41,017 nt of DNA, taken from contig JAATFH010000039.1 in NCBI GenBank assembly GCA_015655315.1, positions 1 to 41,017 on the forward strand. Reading direction: 5' to 3'. A model generated the notes under the pieces. It was not told the origin of the DNA. It did no database searches and saw nothing but the letters and a program-made list of their open reading frames with translations. Positions 14,687 to 24,426 of this stretch are shown here, piece by piece. Made by a program: the position numbers and the translations under genes. Numbering within the stretch: position 1 is the stretch's first letter; each line of letters starts with the position of its first letter. Origin of the DNA: Terriglobales bacterium (GTDB lineage Bacteria > Acidobacteriota > Terriglobia > Terriglobales > Acidobacteriaceae).

Positions 14687-17600
14687 TTAAAAGTTGAAGC
14701 GCAGCGAGAACTCCGTTGACCGCAATCCACCCTGATCAAAGGTGCCAGAACCACGCTGCACGCGAGTCTGGTTCTTGTAGTCGTAGTTGTTCGTTCCACC
14801 GTACTCACCGTTCACATATCCGGCTGCTCCTGAACCATCGGGGCCTGCGTTCGACGTATTGATTAACGTGCCCGTTGTTCTTCCCCAGTTGGCGAAGTTG
14901 GGCGCGTTGTACATTGCTACCGTTGGTTCCAGGGTGGCGGTTTCCGAGATGAACTTCAGCTTGATCGGATACGAGAAGTTTGCATCCAGCGATTTGAACA
15001 TCGGATTAGCAAACGAACCTGTCGTTGGAGCATAGATCGGCTGCTGCACTGCATTCAATCGTAAGAGCTGGTTGGGGGAAAACAATCCAGCGTTGACAAG
15101 CGCCTTGCCCGCCGGTGTCAGGGTGTTCGCGTAGCTGGAATTGTACTTGTCGACTGTCTTCTGAAGTCCTCCAGGACTAACTTCGTGCATAAAGCTGCCT
15201 GGGCCCGTGCCTGGCAACAAATCTGCATCTGTCGTCTGTATCCCATCACCATCAACGTCGGTCTGGAAGATATTGTCTTCGACAGTGTTATCCAAAGTCA
15301 GGTTGCTTGGAGCCGCTGACCGGAAGTGAGCGATCAGGCCAATCCGAGGACCGTACTTCAAGAGGAACGAACCGCCAAAAGACAAGGCGTTCTTGTGGTC
15401 GAGCTCTCCGCGACCCATGAAGAGAGTTGGCTGATCCATATCCCAGGGATAGTTCGTAAAGAATGCATCCGAACCGCCTCTCGATGTGGTCACCATCTTT
15501 GAGAAGGTGTACGAGACTTCAAAGTTCGAGTCCGCAACTCCCGGAAATGGATGGCGCTTTTGCATACGAAGGTTGAGTTCCAATGCGTCATAGCCGGCGC
15601 GGCCATTCGGGAAGTTAAACAAGCCCTGCCCAAGGTTTGGATTGGCACCCGCAAAAGCTGCCCCGGTGTTTGGTGTAGCTCCGACGTAAACAGCTGGATA
15701 ACCGCTGTTAAATTGGTTTCCTGAATCGAGGCCGTGAGCCATGAAGTCCTCGATTTGTGCACCATTGGCGATGGCATCATCGATGCTCGCCCAGCCGTTC
15801 TCTGCAAGCGTCGCATCAATCGCATTCTGTGCCGCAGCCGTATTCAGGTAGCGCGCGGCACCGACGTGGTTGACGTCAATCGTCTGCTGGATCTTGATCG
15901 TTGCACTGTGGACGTAATCCGCCGACAGAACAACACCTGATGTAAGTTCCTGCTGCAGACCGAAATTCCACTGGAGTGAATAAGGAGAAACATAGTTCGG
16001 GGAATAGAAGGCACTGTTTACCGTTAGGGTTTCTCCAACATAGTTCGGATTGATGTTGCCCGAAGCACCTGCAGCCGTCGTTGCCTGCTGATACTGTTGC
16101 TGGATTTGCGCAAACAGCGGAGCGGATTGCACCAGCGGTGCAGCGCAAATCTGCGCAAGACTCTGACCGTTCACGCTGGTGATCTGACCACCAGGAATGT
16201 TTACAGGCGCAGGATTTGCGCAGTTTAATGATTGTTCCGCGTTGAACAATCCAGACTTGAGGCGATTCTCACGATCGAACAGGATGTTGTTCCACACGTT
16301 GCTGTCGTAGTAAACACCGAAGCCAGCTCGTACGACGGTTTTTCCACCGTTATCCACGCCCCAGACAAAACCCAGCTGAGGACCGAAGTTCGCATTGGGC
16401 TGGCTCACCTGCTTGCCGAGTCCGGGCGAGAACTGATCCAGCAATGGAGAGCTGCCTGTGCAAGGAGCATCGGGGAAAATATCTGTATCGATATCCGAGC
16501 AGGGGATTACACCCAGATCCTGGTTCGCGCGTTGCGTGTCACGGCTGTAACGAACACCAGCCGTAAGAGTGAAGTTGGGCCGCAGTTTCCATGCGTCCGC
16601 AATATACCAGTTGAACCGCCAATCTTCCTGTCCACCGGCAGGCAAGCCAAATCCAGATTTTTCTGAGAAGTAGCCTTGTCCGTTTCCGAAGACGATGCTG
16701 TTTACGTGATAGCAATTGACAGGATCTCCGGTTGTGCAACCAGCTCCGCCCAGATAGGACGAGGCATTAATCGAGGCGCGAGGCGCAAGACCGAAGAAGT
16801 TTGCATATCCGCCACCGAGCAGCCGGTTATAACCCGAACCGAAGCGCACGTTATGCGCACCATGGGTCCAGCCACCGTCATAACGGAACTGTTTGTCAGA
16901 TTGATAAGTTTCCTGAGGAGCCAGATAATTTGGGCCGGCGTAAAGTCCCTGAGCAGAGAAGTAGAAAGACAACTCTGGAAGCGGGTTATACAAAGATGTA
17001 TTCCCAGAGGTGACGTCCGAAATCAGATTGTGGAATTTCTCGTAGCTGATGCGGAAGCTGTGCGTGAATTTTCCAGTGACAAAATCAGCTCCGCCTGCGA
17101 TACCCGGAGTGTTATCGCGGTTTGCGTAGTACCAGTAGCCATATCCAAAGTTCGAAGCAACTGAGTTTACGTCGTAGTTGATACGCGCAAAGTAGTGCCC
17201 ACCGAACGGGCCCTGATAATCGAGACGCCCCGTGGAGTATGTTTCACGATATGGGGAGCCGAGGGTCGAAAACTGCGACTGAATCCCAGAGAAGGTGGAA
17301 CCCAGAGAAGCGGCTACAGAAGAGTCCTGTTTAATGCGCTCGCTGCTGGCAAAAAAGAACAGCTTGTCCTTGATGATTGGACCGCCGATTCTTCCGCCAA
17401 ACTGATTCCGCTGAAAGGGAACGTCGATTCCTTCAGTAGTAGCAAAGCCCGCGCTGTGATCCTGGAAGTCATAGAACGCCTGTCCATGGAAAGCATTGGT
17501 GCCTGAGCGGGTTGCAACCAGAACCTGGCCGGTCGAAGTCAATTCGCCTGCGACGTCCTGCGTCGAATGGTTGATCTGAAATTCATCGATCGCACCTTCC

Positions 17601-18313
17601 GACACGTTCATGATGGTCGTACCGACGTTCTCGTCCGTGATGTCCTGACCGTCAAGAAGAATGCGGGTGGTACGGCCGGATACGCCATTGACTGCGATCG
17701 CGGAGAAACCAGCCTTCGTCGGATCGAAGCTCTGTCCATCCTGCAGTTGGACGCCGGGTTCCAGCTGCGCCAGATCGAGGAAATTGCGTCCGTTGATTGG
17801 CAGCGTATCGATCTGCTCCGCAGTGATGACACCTGAGACACCGGGTTGATCCGTGTTCACCTGAACAGCTCCGGCGGACACCGTGACTTCTGTTGTCGCC
17901 TGGCCAACGCTAAGCCTGTAGCTGCCTGAAGTTGCGGTACCGGTACGCACAACCGTATCCACAATCAGCTTTGAGAACCCCGAGGCATCGACAGCAATTT
18001 GATATGTACCGGGATTTAAAGGACCGATACTGTAAAAGCCCGCTGCATCAGTCTGTAGGATCTTTGAGTATCCGGTTTCACGGTTCGAGATTGTGACTGT
18101 GGCGTTGCTCACCGCAGAATTCGAGGAGTCCGTGATCGTCCCTTGGATCGATCCACCGTTTACCGATACTGCTTGACCCATTGCCAGACTGGGTAAGAAG
18201 AGGCCGTTCATTCCAGCCGCAAACGTAATCGCGATTCCCAGCGATCCGCGTCTCACTCCATGAAAGAATTTCGTCCGAAGACCGATGATCTTCGATTCTC
18301 TAAACATTTGCAC
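14687..18313 (-). CDS. TonB-dependent receptor, Oar-like with carboxypeptidase-regulatory domain
   Basis: A long signal region (GSLGIAITFAAGMNGLFLPSLAMGQ) precedes a CarboxypepD_reg beta-sandwich (residues ~53-135, GSIQGTITDSSNSAVSNATVTISN ... GFYSIGPLNPGTYQIAVDASGF). Next come a plug domain (TAEQIDTLPINGRNFLDLAQLEPGV ... RILLDGQDITDENVG) and a large beta-barrel ending in the aromatic EFSLRFNF. At 1208 aa this is the Oar-type size expanded in Acidobacteria. Such outer-membrane receptors probably import oligosaccharides or other large ligands using TonB. The ligand is unknown and no substrate-degrading gene is adjacent. It is divergent from htpX across ~210 AT-rich bp. Confidence 0.93.
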   Translation of the reverse strand: MQMFRESKIIGLRTKFFHGVRRGSLGIAITFAAGMNGLFLPSLAMGQAVSVNGGSIQGTITDSSNSAVSNATVTISNRETGYSKILQTDAAGFYSIGPLNPGTYQIAVDASGFSKLIVDTVVRTGTATSGSYRLSVGQATTEVTVSAGAVQVNTDQPGVSGVITAEQIDTLPINGRNFLDLAQLEPGVQLQDGQSFDPTKAGFSAIAVNGVSGRTTRILLDGQDITDENVGTTIMNVSEGAIDEFQINHSTQDVAGELTSTGQVLVATRSGTNAFHGQAFYDFQDHSAGFATTEGIDVPFQRNQFGGRIGGPIIKDKLFFFASSERIKQDSSVAASLGSTFSGIQSQFSTLGSPYRETYSTGRLDYQGPFGGHYFARINYDVNSVASNFGYGYWYYANRDNTPGIAGGADFVTGKFTHSFRISYEKFHNLISDVTSGNTSLYNPLPELSFYFSAQGLYAGPNYLAPQETYQSDKQFRYDGGWTHGAHNVRFGSGYNRLLGGGYANFFGLAPRASINASSYLGGAGCTTGDPVNCYHVNSIVFGNGQGYFSEKSGFGLPAGGQEDWRFNWYIADAWKLRPNFTLTAGVRYSRDTQRANQDLGVIPCSDIDTDIFPDAPCTGSSPLLDQFSPGLGKQVSQPNANFGPQLGFVWGVDNGGKTVVRAGFGVYYDSNVWNNILFDRENRLKSGLFNAEQSLNCANPAPVNIPGGQITSVNGQSLAQICAAPLVQSAPLFAQIQQQYQQATTAAGASGNINPNYVGETLTVNSAFYSPNYVSPYSLQWNFGLQQELTSGVVLSADYVHSATIKIQQTIDVNHVGAARYLNTAAAQNAIDATLAENGWASIDDAIANGAQIEDFMAHGLDSGNQFNSGYPAVYVGATPNTGAAFAGANPNLGQGLFNFPNGRAGYDALELNLRMQKRHPFPGVADSNFEVSYTFSKMVTTSRGGSDAFFTNYPWDMDQPTLFMGRGELDHKNALSFGGSFLLKYGPRIGLIAHFRSAAPSNLTLDNTVEDNIFQTDVDGDGIQTTDADLLPGTGPGSFMHEVSPGGLQKTVDKYNSSYANTLTPAGKALVNAGLFSPNQLLRLNAVQQPIYAPTTGSFANPMFKSLDANFSYPIKLKFISETATLEPTVAMYNAPNFANWGRTTGTLINTSNAGPDGSGAAGYVNGEYGGTNNYDYKNQTRVQRGSGTFDQGGLRSTEFSLRFNF

Positions 18314-18367
18314 ACTACACTCCAGGAAAATGAATCTTGCTAAGATTTATGCAGTCTGAATGCCAAA

Positions 18368-18382
18368 TTAAAACTGTTTTAA
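18368..18382. promoter_or_regulatory. Inverted repeat TTAAAAC-T-GTTTTAA upstream of the TonB receptor gene
   Basis: A perfect 7-bp inverted repeat with a single central base sits about 55 bp before the TonB receptor start, in the AT-rich divergent region. Position and symmetry fit an operator for a dimeric regulator, though an AT-rich palindrome may simply be a promoter-region coincidence. No regulator gene adjoins it. Confidence 0.3.
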
Positions 18383-18467
18383 AATGAATAATTTACGGGC
18401 TCTGATATTAATTTCCTAGTAAACAGCGCTCTACAGAATTTCATATTCACATTTCGGCTTTCATATC

Positions 18468-18495
18468 TTGCCGACCTTCCATGAAACAATAGAAT
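18468..18495 (+). promoter_or_regulatory. Candidate sigma70 promoter of htpX
   Basis: TTGCCG (18468-18473) and TAGAAT (18490-18495) are 16 bp apart. The predicted start near 18502 falls just ahead of the GGAGGG ribosome site at 18514-18519. The order promoter, Shine-Dalgarno, ATG 18528 is consistent, and it argues against the TTG start at 18468 used in the ORF track. Confidence 0.4.
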
Positions 18496-18527
18496 CAGCG
18501 GTCAATTCGTCATGGAGGGCCGCGCTT

Positions 18528-19403
18528 ATGAACACGTTTAAGACTGCACTGCTTCTCACTGCCTTGACACTCTGCCTGGTGCTTCTCGGTGAACACTATG
18601 GCGGGCGCAACGGCATGATTCTGGCGTTCGTCTTCGCCGCAGGGATGAATTTTTTCAGCTATTTCTTTTCCGACAAGCTGGCGCTTGCCATGTACCGGGC
18701 GCAGCCTGCCTCTCGCGAAGAGCTTCCCCGCGTATATCAGGTCGTCGAGCGCATGACGCAGCGGATCGGGCTACCGATGCCGAAGATTTATGTCATTCCT
18801 TCGGATTCGCCGAATGCATTTGCCACGGGGCGCAACCCTAAACATGCCTCCGTTGCGGTCACGCAGGGCATCTTGAATCTTTTGACTGACGATGAACTAG
18901 AAGGCGTCCTCGCCCATGAGCTGGGACACGTGCGCAATCGCGACATTCTTACCAGCTCCATTGCTGCAACTCTGGCCGGTGCGATTACGCTGCTGGCACG
19001 CATGGGCTTCTGGGCTTCCATGTTTACCGGGGGCGGCGACAGCCGCGACCGCGAGCGTGGCGGCGGCGGTCTGGGCGCGCTCTTTATGTTGATTCTGGCT
19101 CCGATCGCGGCGACGTTGATTCAGCTGGCGATCTCTCGTTCACGAGAGTACGAAGCCGATGCGACAGGCGCGCAAATCACTGGCAATCCATACGCTCTGG
19201 CAACCGCTCTGGAAAAGCTCGATGCCTATTCCAAGCGACTCCCCATGCAGGCTTCTCCCTCGAACGCTCACCTTTTTATCGTTCAACCTTTGCTGAGCGG
19301 ACGAGATTTTGCCAGCCTCTTCGCCACGCATCCGCCGATTCCGAAGCGGATCGAGCGCCTGATTGGGCGGTCGAGCGTTTACGGAGCACCAAGTCAGAAA
19401 TGA
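18528..19403 (+). CDS. htpX: M48 family membrane zinc metalloprotease HtpX
   Basis: Start ATG 18528 has GGAGGG eight bases upstream and yields 291 aa, the usual HtpX length. Two N-terminal membrane helices (residues ~5-20 and 31-48) are followed by the zinc motif H130-E-x2-H134 (AHELGHVRN), two further hydrophobic segments and the third zinc ligand in [11 protein letters not shown] (~209). HtpX is an inner-membrane endoprotease for misfolded membrane proteins. It overlaps the next gene by 4 bp (ATGA), so translational coupling is likely. Confidence 0.95.
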   Translation: MNTFKTALLLTALTLCLVLLGEHYGGRNGMILAFVFAAGMNFFSYFFSDKLALAMYRAQPASREELPRVYQVVERMTQRIGLPMPKIYVIPSDSPNAFATGRNPKHASVAVTQGILNLLTDDELEGVLAHELGHVRNRDILTSSIAATLAGAITLLARMGFWASMFTGGGDSRDRERGGGGLGALFMLILAPIAATLIQLAISRSREYEADATGAQITGNPYALATALEKLDAYSKRLPMQASPSNAHLFIVQPLLSGRDFASLFATHPPIPKRIERLIGRSSVYGAPSQK

Positions 19404-19873
19404 AGACTTTGCTGCGTGCCCTGATCCTGTTGTTGATCGTGCTCTGGCTTGGCGGAGTGATGTTCTTTCCTGTCGTCGCAGGTACAGCTTTTTCTTCCCT
19501 GCCGGATACGCATGCTGCCGGAACGATCGTAGGAAAATGCCTGCGTATTCTGCATTATGAGGGATTGTTTGCGGGCACGTTGCTCATCATCCTGCTGCTG
19601 GTGGCAGGCCGTGTCCGCGCCTACACCCGGAAGGTGGCATTGCCAGCATTTTTTGCACTGGCAATGCTTGTGCTCACAGCTTTTTCGCAGTTCTGGATTA
19701 TTCCAAAGATGGAAAACTACCGTCTTGCCGCAGGCGGCGCGATTGACGCCGTCGAGGTGAACGATCCGAACCGTGTCGCCTTCAACCAGCTGCATGTTGT
19801 CTCGGAGCGCGTCGAAGAGGGCGTGCTGCTTGCTGGACTCGTGCTGGTTGTTCTTGTAGCGCGAGAGAGCTGA
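19400..19873 (+). CDS. DUF4149 (TMEM205-like) membrane protein
   Basis: The 157-aa protein has four hydrophobic helices: [62 protein letters not shown] and [29 protein letters not shown] motif and an [12 protein letters not shown] loop are typical of DUF4149/TMEM205 proteins. Function is unknown. Its ATG overlaps the htpX stop by 4 bp, which suggests coupled synthesis and possibly a membrane quality-control link, as an inference. Confidence 0.85.
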   Translation: MKTLLRALILLLIVLWLGGVMFFPVVAGTAFSSLPDTHAAGTIVGKCLRILHYEGLFAGTLLIILLLVAGRVRAYTRKVALPAFFALAMLVLTAFSQFWIIPKMENYRLAAGGAIDAVEVNDPNRVAFNQLHVVSERVEEGVLLAGLVLVVLVARES

Positions 19874-19926
19874 TTTTCCGAACAAGGCTTTTCGCGAGTT
19901 GATGAGCCTTATTCCCTCATCCACGT

Positions 19927-20103
19927 TCAGTCGTTCTTGCGCTCCTCGTCACGATCATCACCAGAAGATGGACTCTGCTGCTGTCCCGGCCGGAAAGCCC
20001 GGTTTCCCTGGTTCATGTGCGAGGGCCTGTTTTGCACGATTTGCGGCTTTTCCTCTTTGATATTTTGGTCACTGCGATCCTCTTGCGGTTCTTGGTCTGT
20101 CAT
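19927..20103 (-). CDS. Small hydrophilic, probably disordered protein
   Basis: The ORF track gives 98 aa, but ATG 20103 follows AAGGAAGGAG with a 5-nt spacer, giving 58 aa (MTDQEPQEDRSDQNIKEEKPQIVQNRPSHMNQ...). The sequence is rich in Gln, Asp, Glu, Asn, Arg and Pro, with no hydrophobic core, so it is expected to be unstructured. No family is recognised. The very good ribosome site is the main argument that it is real. It is convergent with the htpX-DUF4149 unit and divergent from ychF. Confidence 0.6.
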   Translation of the reverse strand: MTDQEPQEDRSDQNIKEEKPQIVQNRPSHMNQGNRAFRPGQQQSPSSGDDRDEERKND

Positions 20104-20296
20104 GACGGCTCCTTCCTTTCTGAATCCGAACCGATACATTTGCATTAGATAGAGGAAATGGCCGATGGAGTGGTCCGCATTTTCACGGGCAGTTCTATGT
20201 TTCGATTCATCAGGGCTTTGCAAGGACGCCTATAGTATCGCGACAACAGGTATGATGAAGAATTGACATCACCCCTGAATTGACTCTAGGACAAGC

Positions 20297-21376
20297 ATGA
20301 AAACTGGCATTATCGGCCTACCGCAGGTGGGTAAGACATCTCTGTTCAGAATTTTGACGAAGGCAAAGGTCGAGGATCGCGGCTATTCGCGCGAGGCGCA
20401 CCTGGGCGTTGCGAAAGTACCGGATGACCGTCTGGAGAAGCTGGCGGCTCTATACAACCCGAAGAAAACCATCTACGCAACAGTCGAGTACGCCGATGTG
20501 GCGGCTATCGGGCAGGAAGCGCTGAAAGAGACGTCGTTCCTTACGAACCTTCGCAATGTGGACGCGCTCATTCACGTGCTCCGCGCCTTCGAAGACGATT
20601 CGATTCCGCACGTCGGAGAGATCGATCCCCTGCGCGATATCAAGAATGTCGAGTTCGACCTGATGGTCTCCGACCTGACGCAAATCGAGAAGCGGCTGGA
20701 GCGTCTGCAGAAAGATCTGAAGAAAATGCGCACGCCCGATCTCGAGAAAGAAAATGAGCTTCTGCTGCGGGCCAAGGAAGCGCTGGAGCAGGAGAAGCCG
20801 CTGCGCGAACTGGAGATGTCGGCCGAGGAGAAGAAGCTGATTCGCGGCTTCATGTTTCTCTCGCAGAAGCCGATCCTGTATGCGCTCAATCTTTCAGAGA
20901 GCACAACGCTCGGCGCAGACCTTGAGGTGGCGGCAGCGAAATTCAAGATCGAAGAAGCGGCGACTCGTCCGAATGCCGGGTCCACCGCGTTCTGCGGCAA
21001 GGTCGAGGCTGAGCTTGCCGAGATGGATGACGAAGAGGCTGCTGAATTCCTCGGCTCCTACGGATTGACCGAAAGCGGTCTGCGCCGCCTGATTCGCAAG
21101 AGCTATGAGCTGTTGGGGCTGATCAGTTTCTTCACCGTCGGCGAAGACGAGTGTCGCGCCTGGACGGTTCCGGTGAACTCGCGGGCGCAGGAAGCGGCAG
21201 GAGCCATTCACTCCGATATCGAAAAGCACTTCATCCGCGCTGAAACGATTCACTGGGACACGTTGCTCGCCGCCGGATCGGAAGCGGCAGCCCGCTCGCA
21301 GGGCACGCTGCGGCTTGAGGGCAAGGACTACCTGGTACAGGACGGCGATGTCATGCACATTCGTCACAGCGGCTGA
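20297..21376 (+). CDS. ychF: Redox-regulated ATPase YchF (Obg-family, OLA1-like)
   Basis: The P-loop at residues 7-15 reads GLPQVGKTS (canonical GLPNVGKST). It is followed by EYADVA as the G3 region, a charged coiled-coil insertion (TQIEKRLERLQKDLKKM) and the ATP-preferring G4 variant NxxE (YALNLSES). The C-terminal TGS domain includes LISFFTVGEDECRAWTV and ends DYLVQDGDVMHIRHS. At 359 aa it is full length. YchF/OLA1 binds ribosomes and hydrolyses ATP, and is linked to oxidative stress. The Asn-to-Gln change in the P-loop is a departure from the usual sequence. It probably forms a unit with the ZIP gene 5 bp downstream. Confidence 0.93.
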   Translation: MKTGIIGLPQVGKTSLFRILTKAKVEDRGYSREAHLGVAKVPDDRLEKLAALYNPKKTIYATVEYADVAAIGQEALKETSFLTNLRNVDALIHVLRAFEDDSIPHVGEIDPLRDIKNVEFDLMVSDLTQIEKRLERLQKDLKKMRTPDLEKENELLLRAKEALEQEKPLRELEMSAEEKKLIRGFMFLSQKPILYALNLSESTTLGADLEVAAAKFKIEEAATRPNAGSTAFCGKVEAELAEMDDEEAAEFLGSYGLTESGLRRLIRKSYELLGLISFFTVGEDECRAWTVPVNSRAQEAAGAIHSDIEKHFIRAETIHWDTLLAAGSEAAARSQGTLRLEGKDYLVQDGDVMHIRHSG

Positions 21377-21381
21377 TACAA

Positions 21382-22104
21382 ATGCTTCTTTCTCTCGCGC
21401 TCGGTGCAGTGGCTGCGGTTGCCGATATCTTCGGCGGCCTCGTACTGGTGCGCGCCAACTGGGAGAAACGCTACCTGCGGTATTCCGTCGCGCTGGGCGC
21501 AGGCTTCATGCTGGCAGTCATTTTTCTCGAAATGCTTCCGGAGAGCCTGCACTTCTCGCCGAAATGGGCGCCTGTGCTGGTGTTGGCGGGATACTGCTCG
21601 GTCCATCTGCTGGAACACACGATCGTGCCGCACTTTCACTTCGGCGAGGAGACGCATCACGACGAGTTCGTCTCGGCGAGGACCAGCTATTCGGTCCTTA
21701 CGGGACTTGCCGTGCATGCGTTTTTTGACGGCGTGGCCATCGCTTCCGGCTTCGTGCTCTCCAACGCGCTGGGCTGGGCGATTTTTATCGCCATCTTTCT
21801 CCACAAGGTGCCCGAAGGCTTTACTGTGGCGTCGGTGATGATGGCCTCGGGACGCAGCCGCAAAGTTGCCGTCTTTGCCGCCTCGGTGCTGGCGACCGCG
21901 ACGCTGCTGGGCGTGCTGATTATCAGCGTTTTGCCTGCATGGGTGGAGGCCGCCCTGCCGCTCTCGGCTGGAGTAGCGATCTACGTGGCGGCCACCGATC
22001 TGGTTCCGGAAGTCAACCGCGAACCGGGCATCCGCATGGCTCTGGTTTTTTTCGCCGGAGTCGTACTGTTCCTGCTGCTGCGATTGCTCCTGCCGACGGG
22101 TTAG
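21382..22104 (+). CDS. ZIP family divalent metal transporter
   Basis: The 240-aa protein has about eight membrane helices. Its signature metal-site motifs are in helices IV and V: HAFFDGVAIASGF (~113-125) and HKVPEGFTVASVM (~141-153). A His-rich loop (HTIVPHFHFGEETHHDE) precedes helix IV, as in zinc/iron importers. It likely moves Zn2+ or Fe2+ into the cytoplasm; direction and metal are not proven. The start is 5 bp after the ychF stop. Its TAG stop overlaps the TAA stop of the convergent gene in the tetranucleotide TTAG. Confidence 0.92.
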   Translation: MLLSLALGAVAAVADIFGGLVLVRANWEKRYLRYSVALGAGFMLAVIFLEMLPESLHFSPKWAPVLVLAGYCSVHLLEHTIVPHFHFGEETHHDEFVSARTSYSVLTGLAVHAFFDGVAIASGFVLSNALGWAIFIAIFLHKVPEGFTVASVMMASGRSRKVAVFAASVLATATLLGVLIISVLPAWVEAALPLSAGVAIYVAATDLVPEVNREPGIRMALVFFAGVVLFLLLRLLLPTG

Positions 22105-23018
22105 CGGCCCATCATGGCATGGCGCAGTTTCCTGCCGGATGCCTGCCAGCGCTTGAGAATCTCATAGACGATGACCGTGGCATACGTAACCGTCAACCAT
22201 ACAAATACTTCTTCCACCGGCAGGCGCGACCAGGCGGTAATGCGAATTCCCACCATCTGCTCGTCACGGAAATTCCACCATCCATAGGGAACAGCCAGCG
22301 TTACTTCCCAGAGCAGGCTGATGAGCACAGTCATGAACATGGTCAGGCTGACCGCTCGCCAGTTGATGACTGGCCGCGCTGTGGGCAAGAACATGGAAGA
22401 CGGCAACAAGGCGCCGAGCACGAGAAAGGTGAAATACCCGGGAAAGCCGGGGCCGCCATGGTTTCTCTTGTAGAGAATCGCAACCAGTATCAGGAAGATG
22501 GCAAGGATCAACGACTGCGGATGCAACTGGAGCAAGCGGGAAAAGTGAATCCGGTCTTCATCGTCGTTCGGAACGCTATAAGCGGCAAGCCAGTACTCAT
22601 CCAGCCAGATATAAAGCAGGAGCACCAGGACGAAGCCCGTGAAGTAGAAAACATACTCTTCGAGCGGCACGCCTCCGCCCAGCGCCGGAGCCTTGATGCC
22701 GAGCGTCGCCTGTACATTCGGAAAGTAGAAGAAGTACCGGGCAAAGAAAAAGTCCAGCCCCGCGCCTAAAGGAAAGAGCACGCCAATGGTCCACCAGAAA
22801 GCCTTTTTCGAGACCTGAATGCCTTCACGCGGAATAAACCAGAAGGCGATCACCACGCTCGGAAGAATGAAAAGCAGCAGGCTTACCGTGTAACCGTAAG
22901 GCGTGGGATTTTGCTGGGACGCGTGCACCGTATGCAGCGTGATCGCTGCCGGAAGGGCGACCATCCCAAACATAGCCAGCACAATCCAGAAACTGGTGCG
23001 GGGCGAAGGCGTGCGCAT
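22101..23018 (-). CDS. Lycopene-cyclase-domain membrane protein (carotenoid cyclase-like)
   Basis: ATG 23018 is chosen because GGAGAAG precedes it and the ORF-track extension adds only a charged leader. The 305-aa protein has about eight helices and two copies of the P-x-E-E motif, each preceding a helix: VPLEEYVFYF (118-121) and LPVEEVFVW (267-270). This twin PxEE layout is the hallmark of CrtYc/CrtYd-type heterodimeric lycopene cyclases and their fused archaeal and fungal relatives. It may cyclise a carotenoid end group. No other crt gene is in the window, so the substrate is open. Its stop overlaps the ZIP stop. Confidence 0.75.
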   Translation of the reverse strand: MRTPSPRTSFWIVLAMFGMVALPAAITLHTVHASQQNPTPYGYTVSLLLFILPSVVIAFWFIPREGIQVSKKAFWWTIGVLFPLGAGLDFFFARYFFYFPNVQATLGIKAPALGGGVPLEEYVFYFTGFVLVLLLYIWLDEYWLAAYSVPNDDEDRIHFSRLLQLHPQSLILAIFLILVAILYKRNHGGPGFPGYFTFLVLGALLPSSMFLPTARPVINWRAVSLTMFMTVLISLLWEVTLAVPYGWWNFRDEQMVGIRITAWSRLPVEEVFVWLTVTYATVIVYEILKRWQASGRKLRHAMMGR

Positions 23019-23151
23019 GTGACTTCTCCGATCGAGCGGTACTCGATTACACCCAAACTCTTGTGTGGTAACCATTACGAGTGATTTTAGTCACCGGAAT
23101 TCATAAACCGTTAGCTACCTTGCGCGGTCATCTCCGCTTACCTTAGCAATC

Positions 23152-24426
23152 TTGCCCTCCTTCCGCGGACTGGGTAAGATGCGGCATATCCAGAACAAAC
23201 AGAGGGACGGGTATATTCCGCCTATAGCTCGAATGATGAAGAGAATTGTGTCGGCAGGAGCCTGCTGCGCATCCCTGTGGGCCGGAAGTGCAGGGATGTT
23301 CCTGTTGTTTTGCCACTTTCGGGGCATTCCGCTTATCCGGGACACGGATCTGGCCGGTGCGGATCAGCCCTTTTCTCTGTACCTCCTCTCCATTGGCAGT
23401 GGGTTGCGCATGCAGATGCATAACACATGGCTGTTTCTGGCAGCATTCGGCACGCTGGGAGTGGCGAGCATTTTATGGGTCGCAGCGGAGAAATGGCAGC
23501 AGGGATCGAAGTGGAACCGGCGCGATGCTCTCTGGATGCTGGGATTTATCTCCCTCCTCGGCGGCAGTGCGATTCTTTATGGATTAGGAACTAACGGCGC
23601 ATTGGCGAGAAAATTTGCACGCTCGGGAACCTTCGCAGATGTGCTCGGAATCGGCCTCATCATTGCCGTTCCGATCATTCTCTGGTTGCGATGGCGAAGA
23701 CGAGACCTTAAATCCAGCCAGGATGATGATGAAGGCTTGATTTCCAGCCCTGATTTTCCCCGAAGCGTTCTTGGCTTGCAGGATACTTCCGCCGAAGCAA
23801 ATCACCATGTCGCAAAAACGAAAAGATTCCACATAGCGGATACGTTTGCCGTGGTGAAGCCGCCGGTAAGCCAGCCGGCGGAGTGGCTCGAGGGAACTTT
23901 CCGTGAACAAAGCGCGCTAACGAAAAAGCTGACCAGGAACGAGGCAGTCATCATGGAAGATAGAGATTTTTTGAATATCGGCGCACAATCACTGATTTCT
24001 CAGGAGCGTGCAGGCCAGCCGTTGACGGCTCAACCTTTTGCGGATCAGTTGCCGGTCGAACGAACGTTTACCTCGCAGATGGCTGCCCTCCCAACCAGGA
24101 CACAAGACAAAGAAATGCTTCCTCCGGCAACTTTCCGCGAGCAATTGTTTGCATTGAATGCCAGCTGGCAGCGTATTGAAGAAACGGGTAAAGAAGTGGA
24201 AGACTGGTTTCAACACCAGCAAAAACGCGTGCTGGCTCACCTGGAACGGCATCCCGGAAAGGATCGGGAGCGCCAGATCGAACTCTCGCGCGATTTTCTC
24301 GATCGCAGGATGGAGAAGGTCGATGCCGAGTGGGCGGCGATTCATCGGACGATACGCGAAATAAACCGGTGGCTCGAAAACAGCAACTCCGGCAAAGAAG
24401 CCGTCGAAGAAACACAAGTCGGATGA
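23152..24426 (+). CDS. Uncharacterised four-helix membrane protein with cytoplasmic coiled-coil tail
   Basis: No known family is recognised. Four hydrophobic segments occupy the first ~190 residues (the last is FADVLGIGLIIAVPIILWLRW). A basic stop-transfer cluster (RWRRRDLK) and ~230 soluble residues follow, with a Glu/Lys/Arg-rich helical C-terminus (WQRIEETGKEVEDWFQHQQKRVLAHLERHPGKDRERQ). The start is unsure: TTG 23152, ATG 23179 and ATG 23233/23236 are all in frame and none has a strong ribosome site. ATG 23233 would place the first helix at the N-terminus. It overlaps the next gene by 4 bp (ATGA). Confidence 0.65.
   Translation: MPSFRGLGKMRHIQNKQRDGYIPPIARMMKRIVSAGACCASLWAGSAGMFLLFCHFRGIPLIRDTDLAGADQPFSLYLLSIGSGLRMQMHNTWLFLAAFGTLGVASILWVAAEKWQQGSKWNRRDALWMLGFISLLGGSAILYGLGTNGALARKFARSGTFADVLGIGLIIAVPIILWLRWRRRDLKSSQDDDEGLISSPDFPRSVLGLQDTSAEANHHVAKTKRFHIADTFAVVKPPVSQPAEWLEGTFREQSALTKKLTRNEAVIMEDRDFLNIGAQSLISQERAGQPLTAQPFADQLPVERTFTSQMAALPTRTQDKEMLPPATFREQLFALNASWQRIEETGKEVEDWFQHQQKRVLAHLERHPGKDRERQIELSRDFLDRRMEKVDAEWAAIHRTIREINRWLENSNSGKEAVEETQVG

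Noticed and set aside
19884-19915. AAGGCT...AGCCTT hairpin after DUF4149
   Set aside because: A 6-bp stem with a ~15-nt loop and no T run is too weak to call a terminator.
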